DNA from: Mageeibacillus sp. UBA1212
GTDB taxonomy: Bacteria > Bacillota > Clostridia > UBA1212
Assembly (NCBI GenBank): GCA_002309655.1
Contig: DBXM01000002.1
Coordinates: 1 to 64,000, forward strand
Reading direction: 5' to 3'
Length of the DNA: 64,000 nucleotides
The notes below the pieces were generated by a model, which did no database searches, was not told the DNA's origin, and saw only the letters and a program-made list of their open reading frames with translations. The translations under genes were made by a program, and so were the position numbers. Shown here piece after piece: positions 41,939 to 50,638 of the stretch. Numbering within the stretch: the stretch's first letter is position 1; each line of letters starts with the position of its first letter.

Positions 41939-41966
41939 TTATACCATCCCCGCCCCGTTTTGTCAA
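41938..41966 (-). promoter_or_regulatory. Consensus promoter of TSCPD-PNPOx-OhrR operon
   Basis: Perfect minus-strand TTGACA (41961-41966), 17-bp spacer, TATAAT (41938-41943). A strong promoter with operators on its -10 side implies tight repression. Confidence 0.85.
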
Positions 41967-41996
41967 GCGTTTCCGCCCGCTTTTCAGGATTTTTTT

Positions 41997-42033
41997 ACGA
42001 AAAAAAACGGCGTCCGAAATTGCTCCGGCGCCG
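41997..42033 (-). terminator. Terminator after the MreB-like gene
   Basis: CGGCG ... CGCCG stem with inner CCG/CGG pairing (42008-42033), then TTTTTTTT on the minus strand. Confidence 0.75.
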
Positions 42034-42084
42034 CTCAAAACATATTCCAATTAAGAATTCTTCAAAATCAATCGCAAAGTAACT

Positions 42085-43104
42085 TTAGTTGTTCATCAAC
42101 TCGTTTTTGCGCTCGTTCGACATGCTGTTGAGTATCTTCATGCAGCCGTTCACGACGCATTTGTGCGGGTTGTCGGCGGTGACCGTGTCGATTCCCGTGC
42201 CCTTCGAGATGAAGACGTCAAGTCCCGCGAGCCTCGCCCCGCCTCCTGTAAGAGTAATGCCTCTCTGGTAAATGTCGGAAACGAGCTCCGGCGGCGTCAT
42301 CTCAAGCACGCGGCTGATTCCCTCCACGACCGGCATCGCCACGTCGCTGAGAGTTCTGATAAGTTCGTCCGGTCTGATCGGTCTGTCTACGGGAAGCCTT
42401 CCGCTCAGCTCGAACGCCGAAACGTCGAAGGGCTGCACCCTGACGTCCCTGTAAACGCATACGTACTCGTTCTTGATCCGCTCCGCCGTCTGGTCGCCGA
42501 TGATCATCTTGTACTCTTTCTTGAAATACGTCTTGATGGCCTCGTCGAACGACCTTCCGCCGACGGGAACGCTTGCCGCCGCGACGATTCCGTCGTACGA
42601 GATTACCGCAATGTCGGTGATCTCCGCGCCGATGCTAACGACCATTTTCCCGTTCGGAGCCGACACGTCGAGATTTGCGCCGACCGCCGCCGCGAGAGGA
42701 GCGTCAACAAAGAATATTCTTCCCGCGCCCGCTTCGCGCAGCGCCCTTTCGGTGGCGCGCCTGCCGACGTTCGTGATGTCGCAGTGAACCGCGGTCACGA
42801 TGTCCGGCCTGATAAGCCTTCTGATCGGATTTTTGACCGCTTCGTCGAGAAAATAACCCACCATGTTGACGGTAACCGTGTACTCGGAAATCGCGCCCAT
42901 ACTGATCGGTCTGACCATCGACACGTCTTTGTCGGTCTTGCCTTCCATGTTTTTCGCCTTGCGTCCGATCGCCACGACCTCGCCGGTCTGCTTGCGCACC
43001 GCGACCACGGAAGGCTCCTCGACGACGATTCCCTTCCTCTCAACGCAAATTCTTATATTTGAAGAACCGATGTCCACGGCAATATTCTGCCTGAAAGCAC
43101 CCAT
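42085..43104 (-). CDS. MreB/Mbl-family actin homologue
   Basis: 339 residues. Actin-fold phosphate loops: VDIGSSNIRICVERKG at the N-terminus, ISMGAISEYTVT, a middle block SIGAEITDIAVISYDGIV and the C-terminal GITLTGGGARLAGLDVFI. MreB proteins form membrane filaments that guide lateral wall synthesis in rods. The normal GTDIAVVSL-type phosphate-2 motif reads AEITDIAVIS here, slightly divergent. mreC and mreD are not adjacent, so this may be an Mbl- or MreBH-like paralogue. Start MGAFRQN at 43104 follows GGGAGGATTCT. Confidence 0.92.
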   Translation of the reverse strand: MGAFRQNIAVDIGSSNIRICVERKGIVVEEPSVVAVRKQTGEVVAIGRKAKNMEGKTDKDVSMVRPISMGAISEYTVTVNMVGYFLDEAVKNPIRRLIRPDIVTAVHCDITNVGRRATERALREAGAGRIFFVDAPLAAAVGANLDVSAPNGKMVVSIGAEITDIAVISYDGIVAAASVPVGGRSFDEAIKTYFKKEYKMIIGDQTAERIKNEYVCVYRDVRVQPFDVSAFELSGRLPVDRPIRPDELIRTLSDVAMPVVEGISRVLEMTPPELVSDIYQRGITLTGGGARLAGLDVFISKGTGIDTVTADNPHKCVVNGCMKILNSMSNERKNELMNN

Positions 43105-43140
43105 AGAATCCTCCCTGAAGTTCTTGATGAATACCCGGTT

Positions 43141-43169
43141 ATTGTAACACAACCGCGGGAACGCTTCAA
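43141..43169 (-). promoter_or_regulatory. Promoter of the MreB-like gene
   Basis: Minus-strand TTGAAG (43164-43169), 17-bp spacer, TACAAT (43141-43146). Confidence 0.65.
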
Positions 43170-43361
43170 CCCCCGCAAATCCAAAATCGCGTCAAGGTTA
43201 AGCGAAAAGTCAACTTATGCCTCGCCCTGGATCCAATCAAGGTCAATTCCCGGCCAAATTCCTGTCAGTCTCCGGTCATTCCCGGACGTCTTTCCGCTGG
43301 ATTTAGCCCTGCGTTCGTGCTACAATGTCTCAAACCCAATCACGGTTCGGAGGCTTTTAAA

Positions 43362-44540
43362 ATGCAATACAGAAAAGACAGATACGGAAATGAAATCTCT
43401 GTGCTCGGCTACGGCTGCATGCGCTTCACCCAGACGCCCGCGGGAGTCGACGTCAAAAAGACCGAAAAGGAAATTCTGACGGCTATCGAAAAAGGCGTGA
43501 ACTACTTCGACACCGCCTACATCTACCCCGGCAGCGAAGCGACCCTCGGCGAAATTCTGGAGCGCAACGGTCTCCGTTCCAAAGTGAAAATCGCGACCAA
43601 ACTCCCGCACTACCTACTCAAAAAGCCCGAAGACGCCGAAAAATATTTTCGCGAAGAGCTCGCGCGCCTCAAAACCGACCACGTGGACTACTACCTGATG
43701 CACATGCTGACCGACGACGAGACGTGGCAGCGCCTTCTGAATCTCGGCGTCGGCGACTGGCTCGACGAAAAGCAGCGTTCCGGCGAGATCGGCCAGGTAG
43801 GCTTCTCCTACCACGGCAACTCCGACACCTTTATGAAACTTCTCGACTGCCGCGACTGGGATTTCTGCCAGATCCAGTACAACTACCTCGACGAAAACTC
43901 CCAGGCAGGCGTCACCGGCCTCCGCGCCGCGGCGGCTAAAGGCATACCGGTTATTATAATGGAGCCGCTGCGCGGCGGCCGGCTCGCGGCGGGACTTCCC
44001 AAGTCCGCCGCGCGGCGTTTCGAAAACTACGAGCCGAAACGCACGCCTGCCGCCTGGTCGTTCCTCTGGCTCTGGAACCAGCCCGAAGTCACCTGCGTCC
44101 TGTCCGGCATGAACTCTGTCGCGATGATCGAGGAAAACTGCGCCACCGCCGACCTCGCCCTTCCCGGTTATCTCACCGAAAGCGATTTCGAGCTCATTTC
44201 AAAAGCAATCGACGACATCAACAGCAAGATGGTCGTTCCCTGCACCGGCTGCCGCTACTGCATGCCCTGCCCGCGCGGAGTCGACATTCCCGGCACGTTC
44301 GCCGCCCTCAACCGCACGAAGTACGACGGCATGTTCAACGGCCTCAAAGACTACGCGATGGCCACCTCCGTCCGCAAAAACTACACCGGCGTCAAGAACT
44401 GCGTCGGCTGCGGCAAGTGCGAAAAGCACTGCCCTCAGGGCATCAAGATTCGTGAGATGCTGAAATACGCCGGCCGCAAATTCGAAGGCCCCGTGTTCAA
44501 AGTCGGAACGAAAATCATCAAAAAGATTATGAAGTACTAA
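43362..44540 (+). CDS. Aldo/keto reductase with C-terminal 4Fe-4S ferredoxin domain
   Basis: 392 residues. The TIM-barrel AKR part shows YGCMRF, NYFDTAYIYPGSE (catalytic Asp/Tyr region) and DYYLMHML (catalytic Lys/His region). The C-terminus adds two cluster motifs, CTGCRYCMPCPRGVDIP and CVGCGKCEKHCPQGIKI. Such fusions are common in clostridia; they probably transfer electrons to an unknown carbonyl substrate. Start at 43362 behind CGGAGGC. Monocistronic between MreB and ctsR; a TACAAT at 43321 may be its -10 box but no good -35 is seen. Confidence 0.92.
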   Translation: MQYRKDRYGNEISVLGYGCMRFTQTPAGVDVKKTEKEILTAIEKGVNYFDTAYIYPGSEATLGEILERNGLRSKVKIATKLPHYLLKKPEDAEKYFREELARLKTDHVDYYLMHMLTDDETWQRLLNLGVGDWLDEKQRSGEIGQVGFSYHGNSDTFMKLLDCRDWDFCQIQYNYLDENSQAGVTGLRAAAAKGIPVIIMEPLRGGRLAAGLPKSAARRFENYEPKRTPAAWSFLWLWNQPEVTCVLSGMNSVAMIEENCATADLALPGYLTESDFELISKAIDDINSKMVVPCTGCRYCMPCPRGVDIPGTFAALNRTKYDGMFNGLKDYAMATSVRKNYTGVKNCVGCGKCEKHCPQGIKIREMLKYAGRKFEGPVFKVGTKIIKKIMKY

Positions 44541-44612
44541 AGTTTCAAACCTCTTCACAGTCTTTCTTCCTGCCTTCCCTCGGAGTAACCCCCTTCTCAG
44601 CTTCGATTTTAA

Positions 44613-44641
44613 TTGCTTTTATTCCGGAAAAAGCGTAAAAT
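44613..44641 (+). promoter_or_regulatory. Promoter of ctsR-nnr
   Basis: TTGCTT (44613-44618), 17-bp spacer, TAAAAT (44636-44641). The CtsR box lies just downstream of the -10. Confidence 0.65.
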
Positions 44642-44644
44642 CAA

Positions 44645-44661
44645 AGTCAGACAAGGTCAAA
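44645..44661 (+). promoter_or_regulatory. CtsR operator (heptad direct repeat)
   Basis: AGTCAGA-CAA-GGTCAAA fits the known CtsR consensus of two RGTCAAA heptads separated by 3 bp, with one mismatch. Position on the transcription start implies that CtsR represses its own operon. Confidence 0.8.
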
Positions 44662-44681
44662 CCCGCAGGGGAGGTTTTTGT

Positions 44682-45155
44682 ATGGCCGAAAAAATCACCG
44701 ACACAATCGAATTCTTTATAAAAGAACTGATCGACGGCAACGAACAGCCCGAGGCGCTTCTTAAAAGGAACGAACTCGCCGCAAGATTCGGTTGCGCGCC
44801 GTCCCAGATCAATTACGTCATCCGCACGCGGTTTTCCCGCGACAGAGGCTACCTCGTCGAAAGCAGACGCGGCGGCGGCGGGTGCATCATCATATATAAG
44901 GTCAGCGCCGCCGAAACCGGCTCCGGCTCTTACATTGCCACGCTTCTCGAAGGTCTTCCCGAAGCAATTTCCCAGCACACGGCGCAGCTTCTTCTCGAAT
45001 CCGTCGCCGAGAGCGGCGAAGCCACCGCAAGTGAGTGCCGCATAATGTATTCCGCGGTGAACGACAGCGCCCTGTCTCTGATTCCGCGAGAACTCCGCGA
45101 CGCGGCCAGAAGTCACCTTCTAAGGGGCATGCTGCTCGCGGTCCTTAAAGCCTGA
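44682..45155 (+). CDS. ctsR: CtsR heat-shock repressor
   Basis: 157 residues. Winged-helix N-terminus (ITDTIEFFIKELID; NELAARFGCAPSQINYVIRTRF) with the glycine-rich wing VESRRGGGGCIIIY that reads the operator and senses heat in this family. The C-terminal dimer domain follows. CtsR represses clp protease genes until stress. Start MAEKITD after GGGGAGG. The usual partners mcsA, mcsB and clpC do not follow; instead nnr lies 20 bp downstream in the same direction. Confidence 0.93.
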   Translation: MAEKITDTIEFFIKELIDGNEQPEALLKRNELAARFGCAPSQINYVIRTRFSRDRGYLVESRRGGGGCIIIYKVSAAETGSGSYIATLLEGLPEAISQHTAQLLLESVAESGEATASECRIMYSAVNDSALSLIPRELRDAARSHLLRGMLLAVLKA

Positions 45156-45174
45156 CATCGGGAGGTGCGTAAGA

Positions 45175-46794
45175 ATGATCCTACAGACTTCATCCGAACA
45201 AAGAACTTCCGACAGCGCCTATGTCACGTCGGGCGGCGACATTCGCGACCTTATAATGTCCGCGGGAACTGCTCTCGCTGAGTTTGCGGCGGGAATCGCG
45301 GAGAATAGCTACCCGCAACCGCGCGCATCATCACAGGATGGAATTCAATCAGGCGGTATAGTAATCGTCTGCGGCGCCGGCAACAACGGCTGCGACGGTC
45401 TCGCAGCGGCTTACGTTCTCAAAACCAAAGGCTTCATTACAAAAGTTTACGACGTCAGCCTTCGTAAAGGTCCTGCATCCCCGGCCCGCGCGCACTTCGA
45501 AAACCAGCTTCGTGAGGAGGCGAAAATCGAAATCAAAAGCGCCTTCAACGACAGCACGGAAACGCTGGCGGATTCTTTTAAAGAAGATATCTCATCCGCC
45601 GCTCTCGTTCTCGACTGCGTCTTCGGAAGCGGATTCGACGTATCAAGACCTCTTCCCGCAGGAATATCAGCCGTTTTCGACGAAATCAACGGCTGTGCCG
45701 CAAAAGTCATTTCCGCGGACGTTCCCAGCGGAGTTTCAGCGGACACGGGCGAGACGGTTTTAAGACCCGTAAATGCAGACTACACAGTCGCATTTCAGCA
45801 CGCAAAGCCCGGGCATTATATCCTTTCCGGAAAAAGGTTCTGCGGGAATGTCTTTGTCGCGAATATCGGGATGCCCTCAGGTTTGGACCTGGTATCGGGC
45901 ACCCGCGAAGCGTTCACGCCTGAAGACCTCGAGTCGGTGCGGAAGCTGCTGCCGGAAAGAGACCCTTACGGGCACAAGTATTCCAACGGCAGAGTGCTCG
46001 TTATCGCCGGTTCGAAGCGTTATTGCGGCGCCGCCGTTCTGGCGGTATCTTCGGCGCTTAGAGGTGGCGCCGGCCTCGTAACAGCCGCAGTCCCCGGCTC
46101 GATAGCCGACGCCCTCACAATAGCCTGTCCCGAAGCTGTCCGGTTCTCTCTCGGAGACGCCTCTTCCGAAGTGCTTACGGAAAGTCACGTTCCGGCAATT
46201 TTGGCCGAGGCCTCAAGGTCAGATGTTATAGTTATAGGTCCCGGCCTCGGCCGCGACGAACGCACGCTTGAGGCGGTCAGAACAATACTCTCAAGCAGCG
46301 AAATCCGCAAAGCCGTTGTCGACGCGGACGCTCTTTTCGCGATATCCCCTCTTGGCGGACTTCACTGCGAAGGAGCCGGAAAGCTCTTCGAAAACAAGCA
46401 GGTAATACTGACCCCGCACGAAGCGGAGGCCGCGCGTCTTCTGGGGACGGACGTCAAAACAGTATCGGAGCACAGACTCTCCTGCGCGTCGGAAATATCA
46501 CTTAAATCAGGCGCGGTAACCGTTCTGAAAGGCAGCGGAACCGTCACGCTCTCAAGCTCTGAGATGTTCACGGTCAACTCCACCGGCAACTCCTCGCTGT
46601 CAAAAGGCGGAAGCGGCGACGTTCTGTCAGGTCTTGCCGGCTCCCTGCTCGCCCGCACGGACGATCCGTATGAGGCCGCCAGGGCGGCAGTGTTCATTCA
46701 CGGGCTCGCCGCGGAAAGGCTTTCCGAAGAATATTCCGAATTCTGCGTGCTTCCAAGCGATTTACCGGTAGCATTTTCCGAAATATTGTGCTAA
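45175..46794 (+). CDS. nnr: Bifunctional NAD(P)HX epimerase / ADP-dependent dehydratase
   Basis: 539 residues; repairs hydrated NADH/NADPH. The N-terminal YjeF_N epimerase half has MSAGTALAEFA, VCGAGNNGCDGLAAAYVL and CVFGSGF with DVPSGVSADTG. The C-terminal dehydratase half shows GHKYSNGRVLVIAGSKRYCGAAVLA (in parts), GPGLGRDERT, LTPHEAEAARLLG and the ADP-site SKGGSGDVLSGL. Both halves appear complete. Shares a transcript with ctsR; nnr is more often next to acpS and alr in Firmicutes. A tRNA follows. Confidence 0.95.
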   Translation: MILQTSSEQRTSDSAYVTSGGDIRDLIMSAGTALAEFAAGIAENSYPQPRASSQDGIQSGGIVIVCGAGNNGCDGLAAAYVLKTKGFITKVYDVSLRKGPASPARAHFENQLREEAKIEIKSAFNDSTETLADSFKEDISSAALVLDCVFGSGFDVSRPLPAGISAVFDEINGCAAKVISADVPSGVSADTGETVLRPVNADYTVAFQHAKPGHYILSGKRFCGNVFVANIGMPSGLDLVSGTREAFTPEDLESVRKLLPERDPYGHKYSNGRVLVIAGSKRYCGAAVLAVSSALRGGAGLVTAAVPGSIADALTIACPEAVRFSLGDASSEVLTESHVPAILAEASRSDVIVIGPGLGRDERTLEAVRTILSSSEIRKAVVDADALFAISPLGGLHCEGAGKLFENKQVILTPHEAEAARLLGTDVKTVSEHRLSCASEISLKSGAVTVLKGSGTVTLSSSEMFTVNSTGNSSLSKGGSGDVLSGLAGSLLARTDDPYEAARAAVFIHGLAAERLSEEYSEFCVLPSDLPVAFSEILC

Positions 46795-46821
46795 AATACC
46801 TGTCGCGTGCTTTCGCGGCAT

Positions 46822-46896
46822 GCCTCCTTAGTTAAACGGATATAATCTTCGCCTCCGACGCGAACGTTGTCGGTTCGATTCCGGCAGGAGGTGCCA
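46822..46896 (+). tRNA. tRNA-Arg (CCG)
   Basis: 75 nt including encoded CCA. Acceptor GCCTCCT pairs with AGGAGGT (one G-U). Anticodon stem TTCGC/GCGAA encloses CTCCGAC, giving CCG, which reads CGG arginine codons. T-arm GTCGGTTCGATTCCGGC. 28 bp after nnr; may be co-transcribed. Confidence 0.95.
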
Positions 46897-46936
46897 CAGC
46901 ACACACTGCACGCGTTTAAAGCGCGCACGAAGCCAT

Positions 46937-46980
46937 AGAAACCGCGGTTTTGGTCATCCGGAATTGCGGTTTCTTTTTTA
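46937..46980 (+). terminator. Terminator after tRNA-Arg
   Basis: AGAAACCGC (46937-46945) pairs with GCGGTTTCT (46966-46974), followed by TTTTT. Confidence 0.85.
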
Positions 46981-47033
46981 CGTTTTGCGGCAGCCCGCCG
47001 GCATCTAAAAGCGTGAGGCGAAAAACCCCTTTA

Positions 47034-48245
47034 TCAGCACTCCATCAAAATCGACAGCAGGTTCCAGTTCTGGAAGCCCGGGTTGTTCATCGGTTCGCCG
47101 GTCTCGGGATGGTAGTATTCGTGAAGAACCCCTGTCTTTTCAAGGTCGGTTCCAAACAGTCTTATCGTCTTCTCCGCGAGTTCCGAAGCCTCTTTTTCAT
47201 ACCCGTACTTTTTCAAGCCGTCGTATACCATATAGTTCGCAATGCCCCATATAGGACCCAGCCAGCAGGAAGGATTTCCGGTTTTCAGAAGCGCGTACAT
47301 CTTCTCCGCCTTTGACAGCGACCGCACGCCGAACGGCGCGTTGAAGGTCGACTCGTCAAGATAGTTGCGGACCATCGCCTGCGCCTGCTCCTCCGTGGCG
47401 ATCTCTGCCCACATCGGCAGAAATCCCGACCAGACGCCTATCCTTTGAATGAGCGCCGGCCAGTGGCGCGGGCACCCCGAGTGAAGCCACGAATTCGTGT
47501 CTACAGGCACGAGATTCACGTCCGCACTGTAGAAGAATCCGTCGCGCGGGTCCCACAAAAGGTCGCGGATTCTCTCAGCCAGTTCATCGGCCTCGTAGCC
47601 GTATTTTTCCTGCGCGTCCGCCCTTCCGAGCCTTCTCGCGAGTTCCGCGGCAGCCAAAAGCTCACGGTACATGAAGCAGTTTAGGTAGATCGACGCGGAA
47701 CTTCTCTTCGGCCTGTAGAATGTACACGGGTCGTTGTCGACGCCAATCGCGCAGTCGTCGATCCACACATAGAGTCCCGAATCCTCGTGAAAAGCGTTTT
47801 TCTTGTAAAACGCGAGGTATCTCTCAATTGCCGGGAACGCGTCTTCTACCCACCCGGTATCGCCCGCGGCGTCGCAAATAAAGAGCGCGTGCTGGGCAAA
47901 GCACGGTTTGTGGATGTTGGTGTCCGGATTCGCGGAAAAGTCCGGAAGCGTTGACGCCGGCATAATGCTTATAGGCACTCTGCCCTCGCCGTTTGTGTGT
48001 TCGGCAAAATTTAGTATGCATCCCTTCTCGTACGAGGCGAGCTCATCGGTGTCAACGCCTTCGATTCCTCTTAGCGCGATGTCCGTAAGCCAGCTGTCCC
48101 AGTCCCAAAGACTGTTGCTGTAGACGCTTCCCGGCACGATGAATCTGTGCCTCAGTTGTCCGTCCGGCTCTCTCAGCATCAATTTGTAGTTCGATCTCGC
48201 GTATTCCGTTATCAATTTCTTGTAGCGCAACGTCTTCGCCGTCAT
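47034..48245 (-). CDS. Clan GH-G (alpha/alpha)6 glycosidase, trehalase/GH63-like
   Basis: 403 residues, no signal peptide. Helical toroid motifs: SLWDWDSWLTDIALRG, VDNDPCTFYRP, WLHSGCPRHWPALIQRIGVWSGFLPMWA (parts) and SCWLGPIWGIANYMVYDGL with a final NPGFQNWNLLS. WDWDS and GPIW fit GH37/GH63/GH15-like barrels acting on alpha-glucosides or related sugars. The exact substrate cannot be set. CGGAGGCAG ribosome site ahead of ATG 48245. Isolated between the tRNA-Arg terminator and the dinB operon. Confidence 0.78.
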   Translation of the reverse strand: MTAKTLRYKKLITEYARSNYKLMLREPDGQLRHRFIVPGSVYSNSLWDWDSWLTDIALRGIEGVDTDELASYEKGCILNFAEHTNGEGRVPISIMPASTLPDFSANPDTNIHKPCFAQHALFICDAAGDTGWVEDAFPAIERYLAFYKKNAFHEDSGLYVWIDDCAIGVDNDPCTFYRPKRSSASIYLNCFMYRELLAAAELARRLGRADAQEKYGYEADELAERIRDLLWDPRDGFFYSADVNLVPVDTNSWLHSGCPRHWPALIQRIGVWSGFLPMWAEIATEEQAQAMVRNYLDESTFNAPFGVRSLSKAEKMYALLKTGNPSCWLGPIWGIANYMVYDGLKKYGYEKEASELAEKTIRLFGTDLEKTGVLHEYYHPETGEPMNNPGFQNWNLLSILMEC

Positions 48246-48382
48246 AACTGCCTCCGTTTTTTCCTATATTCAGGCAAAATCAACCTGCAGGCACGCATAT
48301 TTTACCCCTGCTTTTGAAAGGTTTCCCAGCATAAATTATACCACCGGCACCGCCTCGCGTAAAGCGCCGCGCCGCATACAAT

Positions 48383-48652
48383 TCACCTTCCGTACGCCTC
48401 GCGCCTCGCCTCCACGAACCACCTTCCTTCGCCTTCGTCGAACAGATACGTCTCGACGCCTTTTACGACTACCGAGTAGCGCATGCCTGTGCCTCCCACC
48501 TTAGTCGACGCGGCTCTGCACACGCCCTTTATCCTGTCGATATCGAACGTCTGCCCGTTGCTAAGTCTGATTTTCAAAGGCAGGCTCGCCCCCTCGCTTG
48601 TGTGAAACACGTACACGTCCACGTACATTTTGACTCTCTCGCCGCCGTCCAT
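48383..48652 (-). CDS. Small conserved protein downstream of dinB
   Basis: 89 residues from MDGGERVKMYVDVYV, chosen for the GGGAGGTG site. It looks like an all-beta protein: IRLSNGQTFDIDRIKGVCRAASTKVGGTGMRYSV (in pieces) and a final YLFDEGEGRWFVEARRE. Similar small proteins are, as I recall, frequent next to DNA polymerase IV genes in clostridia, but no function is established. 82 bp after dinB with no terminator between, so it is probably co-expressed with the polymerase. Confidence 0.7.
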   Translation of the reverse strand: MDGGERVKMYVDVYVFHTSEGASLPLKIRLSNGQTFDIDRIKGVCRAASTKVGGTGMRYSVVVKGVETYLFDEGEGRWFVEARREAYGR

Positions 48653-48734
48653 AAACAACACCTCCCGCAAATTTCCGGCCGCAAATATTTCCCGCAAATA
48701 ACAACCCGCATAAAACCGCGCCTTGTGATTAAAA

Positions 48735-49970
48735 TCAGCACGGCATCCCGGTGGGCATCACGATTTCCGCGTGTTCGGGAGGAACCGAAGAAGGAATGCA
48801 GAGAATGCAGTTTCTGACAGAGTCCTTCCCGAATCTGCGCCTTATGCCGTCGATGCAGTGGCCGAGCCGTTCCCGCCTGTCCGCGAGTTCGACGTCGTCC
48901 CACAGTCCCGGCATATACGCCGCCCCCTCAGGCGCAAGATTGACCGTGCGCACCGTAAGCGATCTCACCGGCAGGTCCCACCTGTATTTCGCCCGGAACA
49001 GTGCGAACGCCGCCGCGGCTATGACTTCCGCCGACGTTGAAGGTATCGACAGAGGCGTCTGCCACTGCCGGCAGACAAGGTTTGAGTCCCTGACGTGTAT
49101 CACGACGCCGCTCGCGCGCATTTCAAGTTCCCTGAGCCGCCTCCCCACGTCCTGCGTCAGTTCCAGAATCACCGGCCATACGTCCCCGTCGTTTTCCATA
49201 TCCCTGACCGTAGTCGTGCCGTGGCCGATGCTTTTGACAGGCGGACTCTCGCCGGCCCGCGCCACCCTTGATTCGTCGAGTCCGTTCGCGAACTGCCAGA
49301 GCGCCAGCCCGTTTTTGCCGAGTTTCGAGACGAGCATTCTCGGGTCGGCCGCCGCGAGTTCCCCTATCGTTCTGATTGCCGCTCCCGCGAGAACCCTGCC
49401 GGTCGACCTGCCCACCCCGAGGAGGTCCGACGCCGGCAGCCCGTAAATCTTCTCCTTAAAATCTTCCTCGCCGATAACCGTCACCGCGTCCGGCTTTTTG
49501 AGGTCCGAACCGAGTTTGGCAAAGATTTTATTAAAAGACACTCCCACCGAGATCGTGAGTCCCAGCTCGAATTTTACGGTCTCGCGTATAATGTCGGCAA
49601 TCTTTTCCGGCGGTCCGAAGGCGTCCTCGCAGCCCGTTATGTCCAGCCAGCACTCGTCCATTCCGTACGGCTCGACCATATCCGTAAACCGGGAATAGAT
49701 TTCGCGCGCGAACACGGAATATTTAACATATTCGTCATAGTGCGGCTCGACCACGCGCAGCCCGGGACACTTGTTCTTCGCCTGCCAGACCGCCTCGCCC
49801 GTCTGAACGCCGTACGCCTTCGCCGGATAGTTCTTGGCGAGAACGATTCCGTGCCTCTCGGCGACAGACCCGCACACCGCGACAGGAATGCCTTTCAGCG
49901 ACGGATCCAGCATGCACTCCACGCTCGCGTAGAAATTATTCATGTCGCAATGTAAAATGTTTCTGCCCAA
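48735..49970 (-). CDS. dinB: DNA polymerase IV (Y-family translesion polymerase)
   Basis: 411 residues. N-terminal ILHCDMNNFYASVECMLDP holds the first catalytic Asp; YGMDECWLDITGCEDAFG holds the second Asp-Glu pair. Thumb (LGVGRSTGRVL) and little-finger domains follow. It copies damaged DNA with low fidelity. The start is TTG at 49970 with GGGGGG 10 bp ahead; family alignment (MGRNILHCDMN) supports it. No beta-clamp motif was confirmed at the C-terminus. Transcribed from a promoter that carries two palindromes and faces the XRE regulator gene. Confidence 0.95.
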   Translation of the reverse strand: MGRNILHCDMNNFYASVECMLDPSLKGIPVAVCGSVAERHGIVLAKNYPAKAYGVQTGEAVWQAKNKCPGLRVVEPHYDEYVKYSVFAREIYSRFTDMVEPYGMDECWLDITGCEDAFGPPEKIADIIRETVKFELGLTISVGVSFNKIFAKLGSDLKKPDAVTVIGEEDFKEKIYGLPASDLLGVGRSTGRVLAGAAIRTIGELAAADPRMLVSKLGKNGLALWQFANGLDESRVARAGESPPVKSIGHGTTTVRDMENDGDVWPVILELTQDVGRRLRELEMRASGVVIHVRDSNLVCRQWQTPLSIPSTSAEVIAAAAFALFRAKYRWDLPVRSLTVRTVNLAPEGAAYMPGLWDDVELADRRERLGHCIDGIRRRFGKDSVRNCILCIPSSVPPEHAEIVMPTGMPC

Positions 49971-49986
49971 AACGCCTGTTCCCCCC

Positions 49987-50015
49987 TTTACAAATTGTGA
50001 AAATTATTGTACAAT
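49987..50015 (+). promoter_or_regulatory. Promoter of the XRE-ImmA operon
   Basis: TTTACA (49987-49992), 17-bp spacer, TACAAT (50010-50015). Start near 50022, only about 20 bp from the predicted start of the opposing dinB transcript. Confidence 0.6.
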
Positions 50016-50028
50016 CAGTTCCGTAAGG

Positions 50029-50043
50029 CACAATCCGATTGTG
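50029..50043. promoter_or_regulatory. Operator palindrome O1 between dinB and the XRE gene
   Basis: Perfect CACAAT-CCG-ATTGTG. It lies just downstream of both predicted transcription starts, so a bound repressor could block both promoters. Confidence 0.7.
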
Positions 50044-50048
50044 AGTTC

Positions 50049-50078
50049 ATTATACACAATCCGTTTGTGAGTTGTCAA
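50049..50078 (-). promoter_or_regulatory. Promoter of dinB
   Basis: Minus-strand TTGACA (50073-50078), 18-bp spacer, TATAAT (50049-50054). The spacer contains palindrome O2. Confidence 0.75.
50055..50069. promoter_or_regulatory. Operator palindrome O2 inside the dinB promoter spacer
   Basis: CACAAT-CCG-TTTGTG, one mismatch from O1 symmetry, 26 bp from O1. Its position between -35 and -10 is a classical repressor site. Confidence 0.7.
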
Positions 50079-50233
50079 GCACTTTTTTGCATTTTCGCGC
50101 GAATTTTGTTATTTCCGTTTTTTCCACGCACAAAACGGGAAAACGAGCGGCGTGAATGCGGAAACGCAGCGGTGTCTGCAAGGCGGCCCGTATTGATATT
50201 TTTAACAATTTAAGATCATTCGGAGGAGAAGCA

Positions 50234-50638
50234 ATGACTTTCGGAGAAAAACTGAAACTCTACAGAAAAAAGAAGAATATAACGCAGCGCGACCTTGCGA
50301 AGATCGCGGGGCTCGGCTTCAACACGATCAGCAACTATGAGCGCGGCCAGACCTACCCCCAGAACCGCGAAATCTACGCGAGACTGGCGCAGATTCTCGA
50401 GATCGACACCGATTTTCTCCACAATGAAAACGACGATTTCATCAACGAGGCGGAGGCCCGGTACGGAAAGCGCGGACGTTCACAGGCGGAGCAGCTTGTC
50501 GAGGACGCGCGCGGGCTTTTTGCGGGCGGCGAACTCACGGAGGAAGAAAAACTCGGCGTGCTGAGGGCGCTTCAGGACGTGTTCTGGGAGTGCAAGGACG
50601 CCAATTCGGCCAAATACTCTTCCAAGAACGAGGAATAA
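50234..50638 (+). CDS. XRE-family helix-turn-helix repressor
   Basis: 134 residues. HTH at the N-terminus (MTFGEKLKLYRKKKNITQRDLAKIAGLGFNTISNYERG in parts; Cro/C1 type). The C-terminal part SQAEQLVEDARGLFAGGELTEEEKLGVLRALQDVFWECK (parts) forms a helical domain of the type found in repressors paired with ImmA/IrrE proteases. Start at 50234 after GGAGGAG. It is 83 bp upstream of the metalloprotease gene and divergent from dinB, with shared palindromes between them. By analogy with ImmR/ImmA and DdrO/IrrE the protease probably cleaves it; this is inference. Confidence 0.88.
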   Translation: MTFGEKLKLYRKKKNITQRDLAKIAGLGFNTISNYERGQTYPQNREIYARLAQILEIDTDFLHNENDDFINEAEARYGKRGRSQAEQLVEDARGLFAGGELTEEEKLGVLRALQDVFWECKDANSAKYSSKNEE

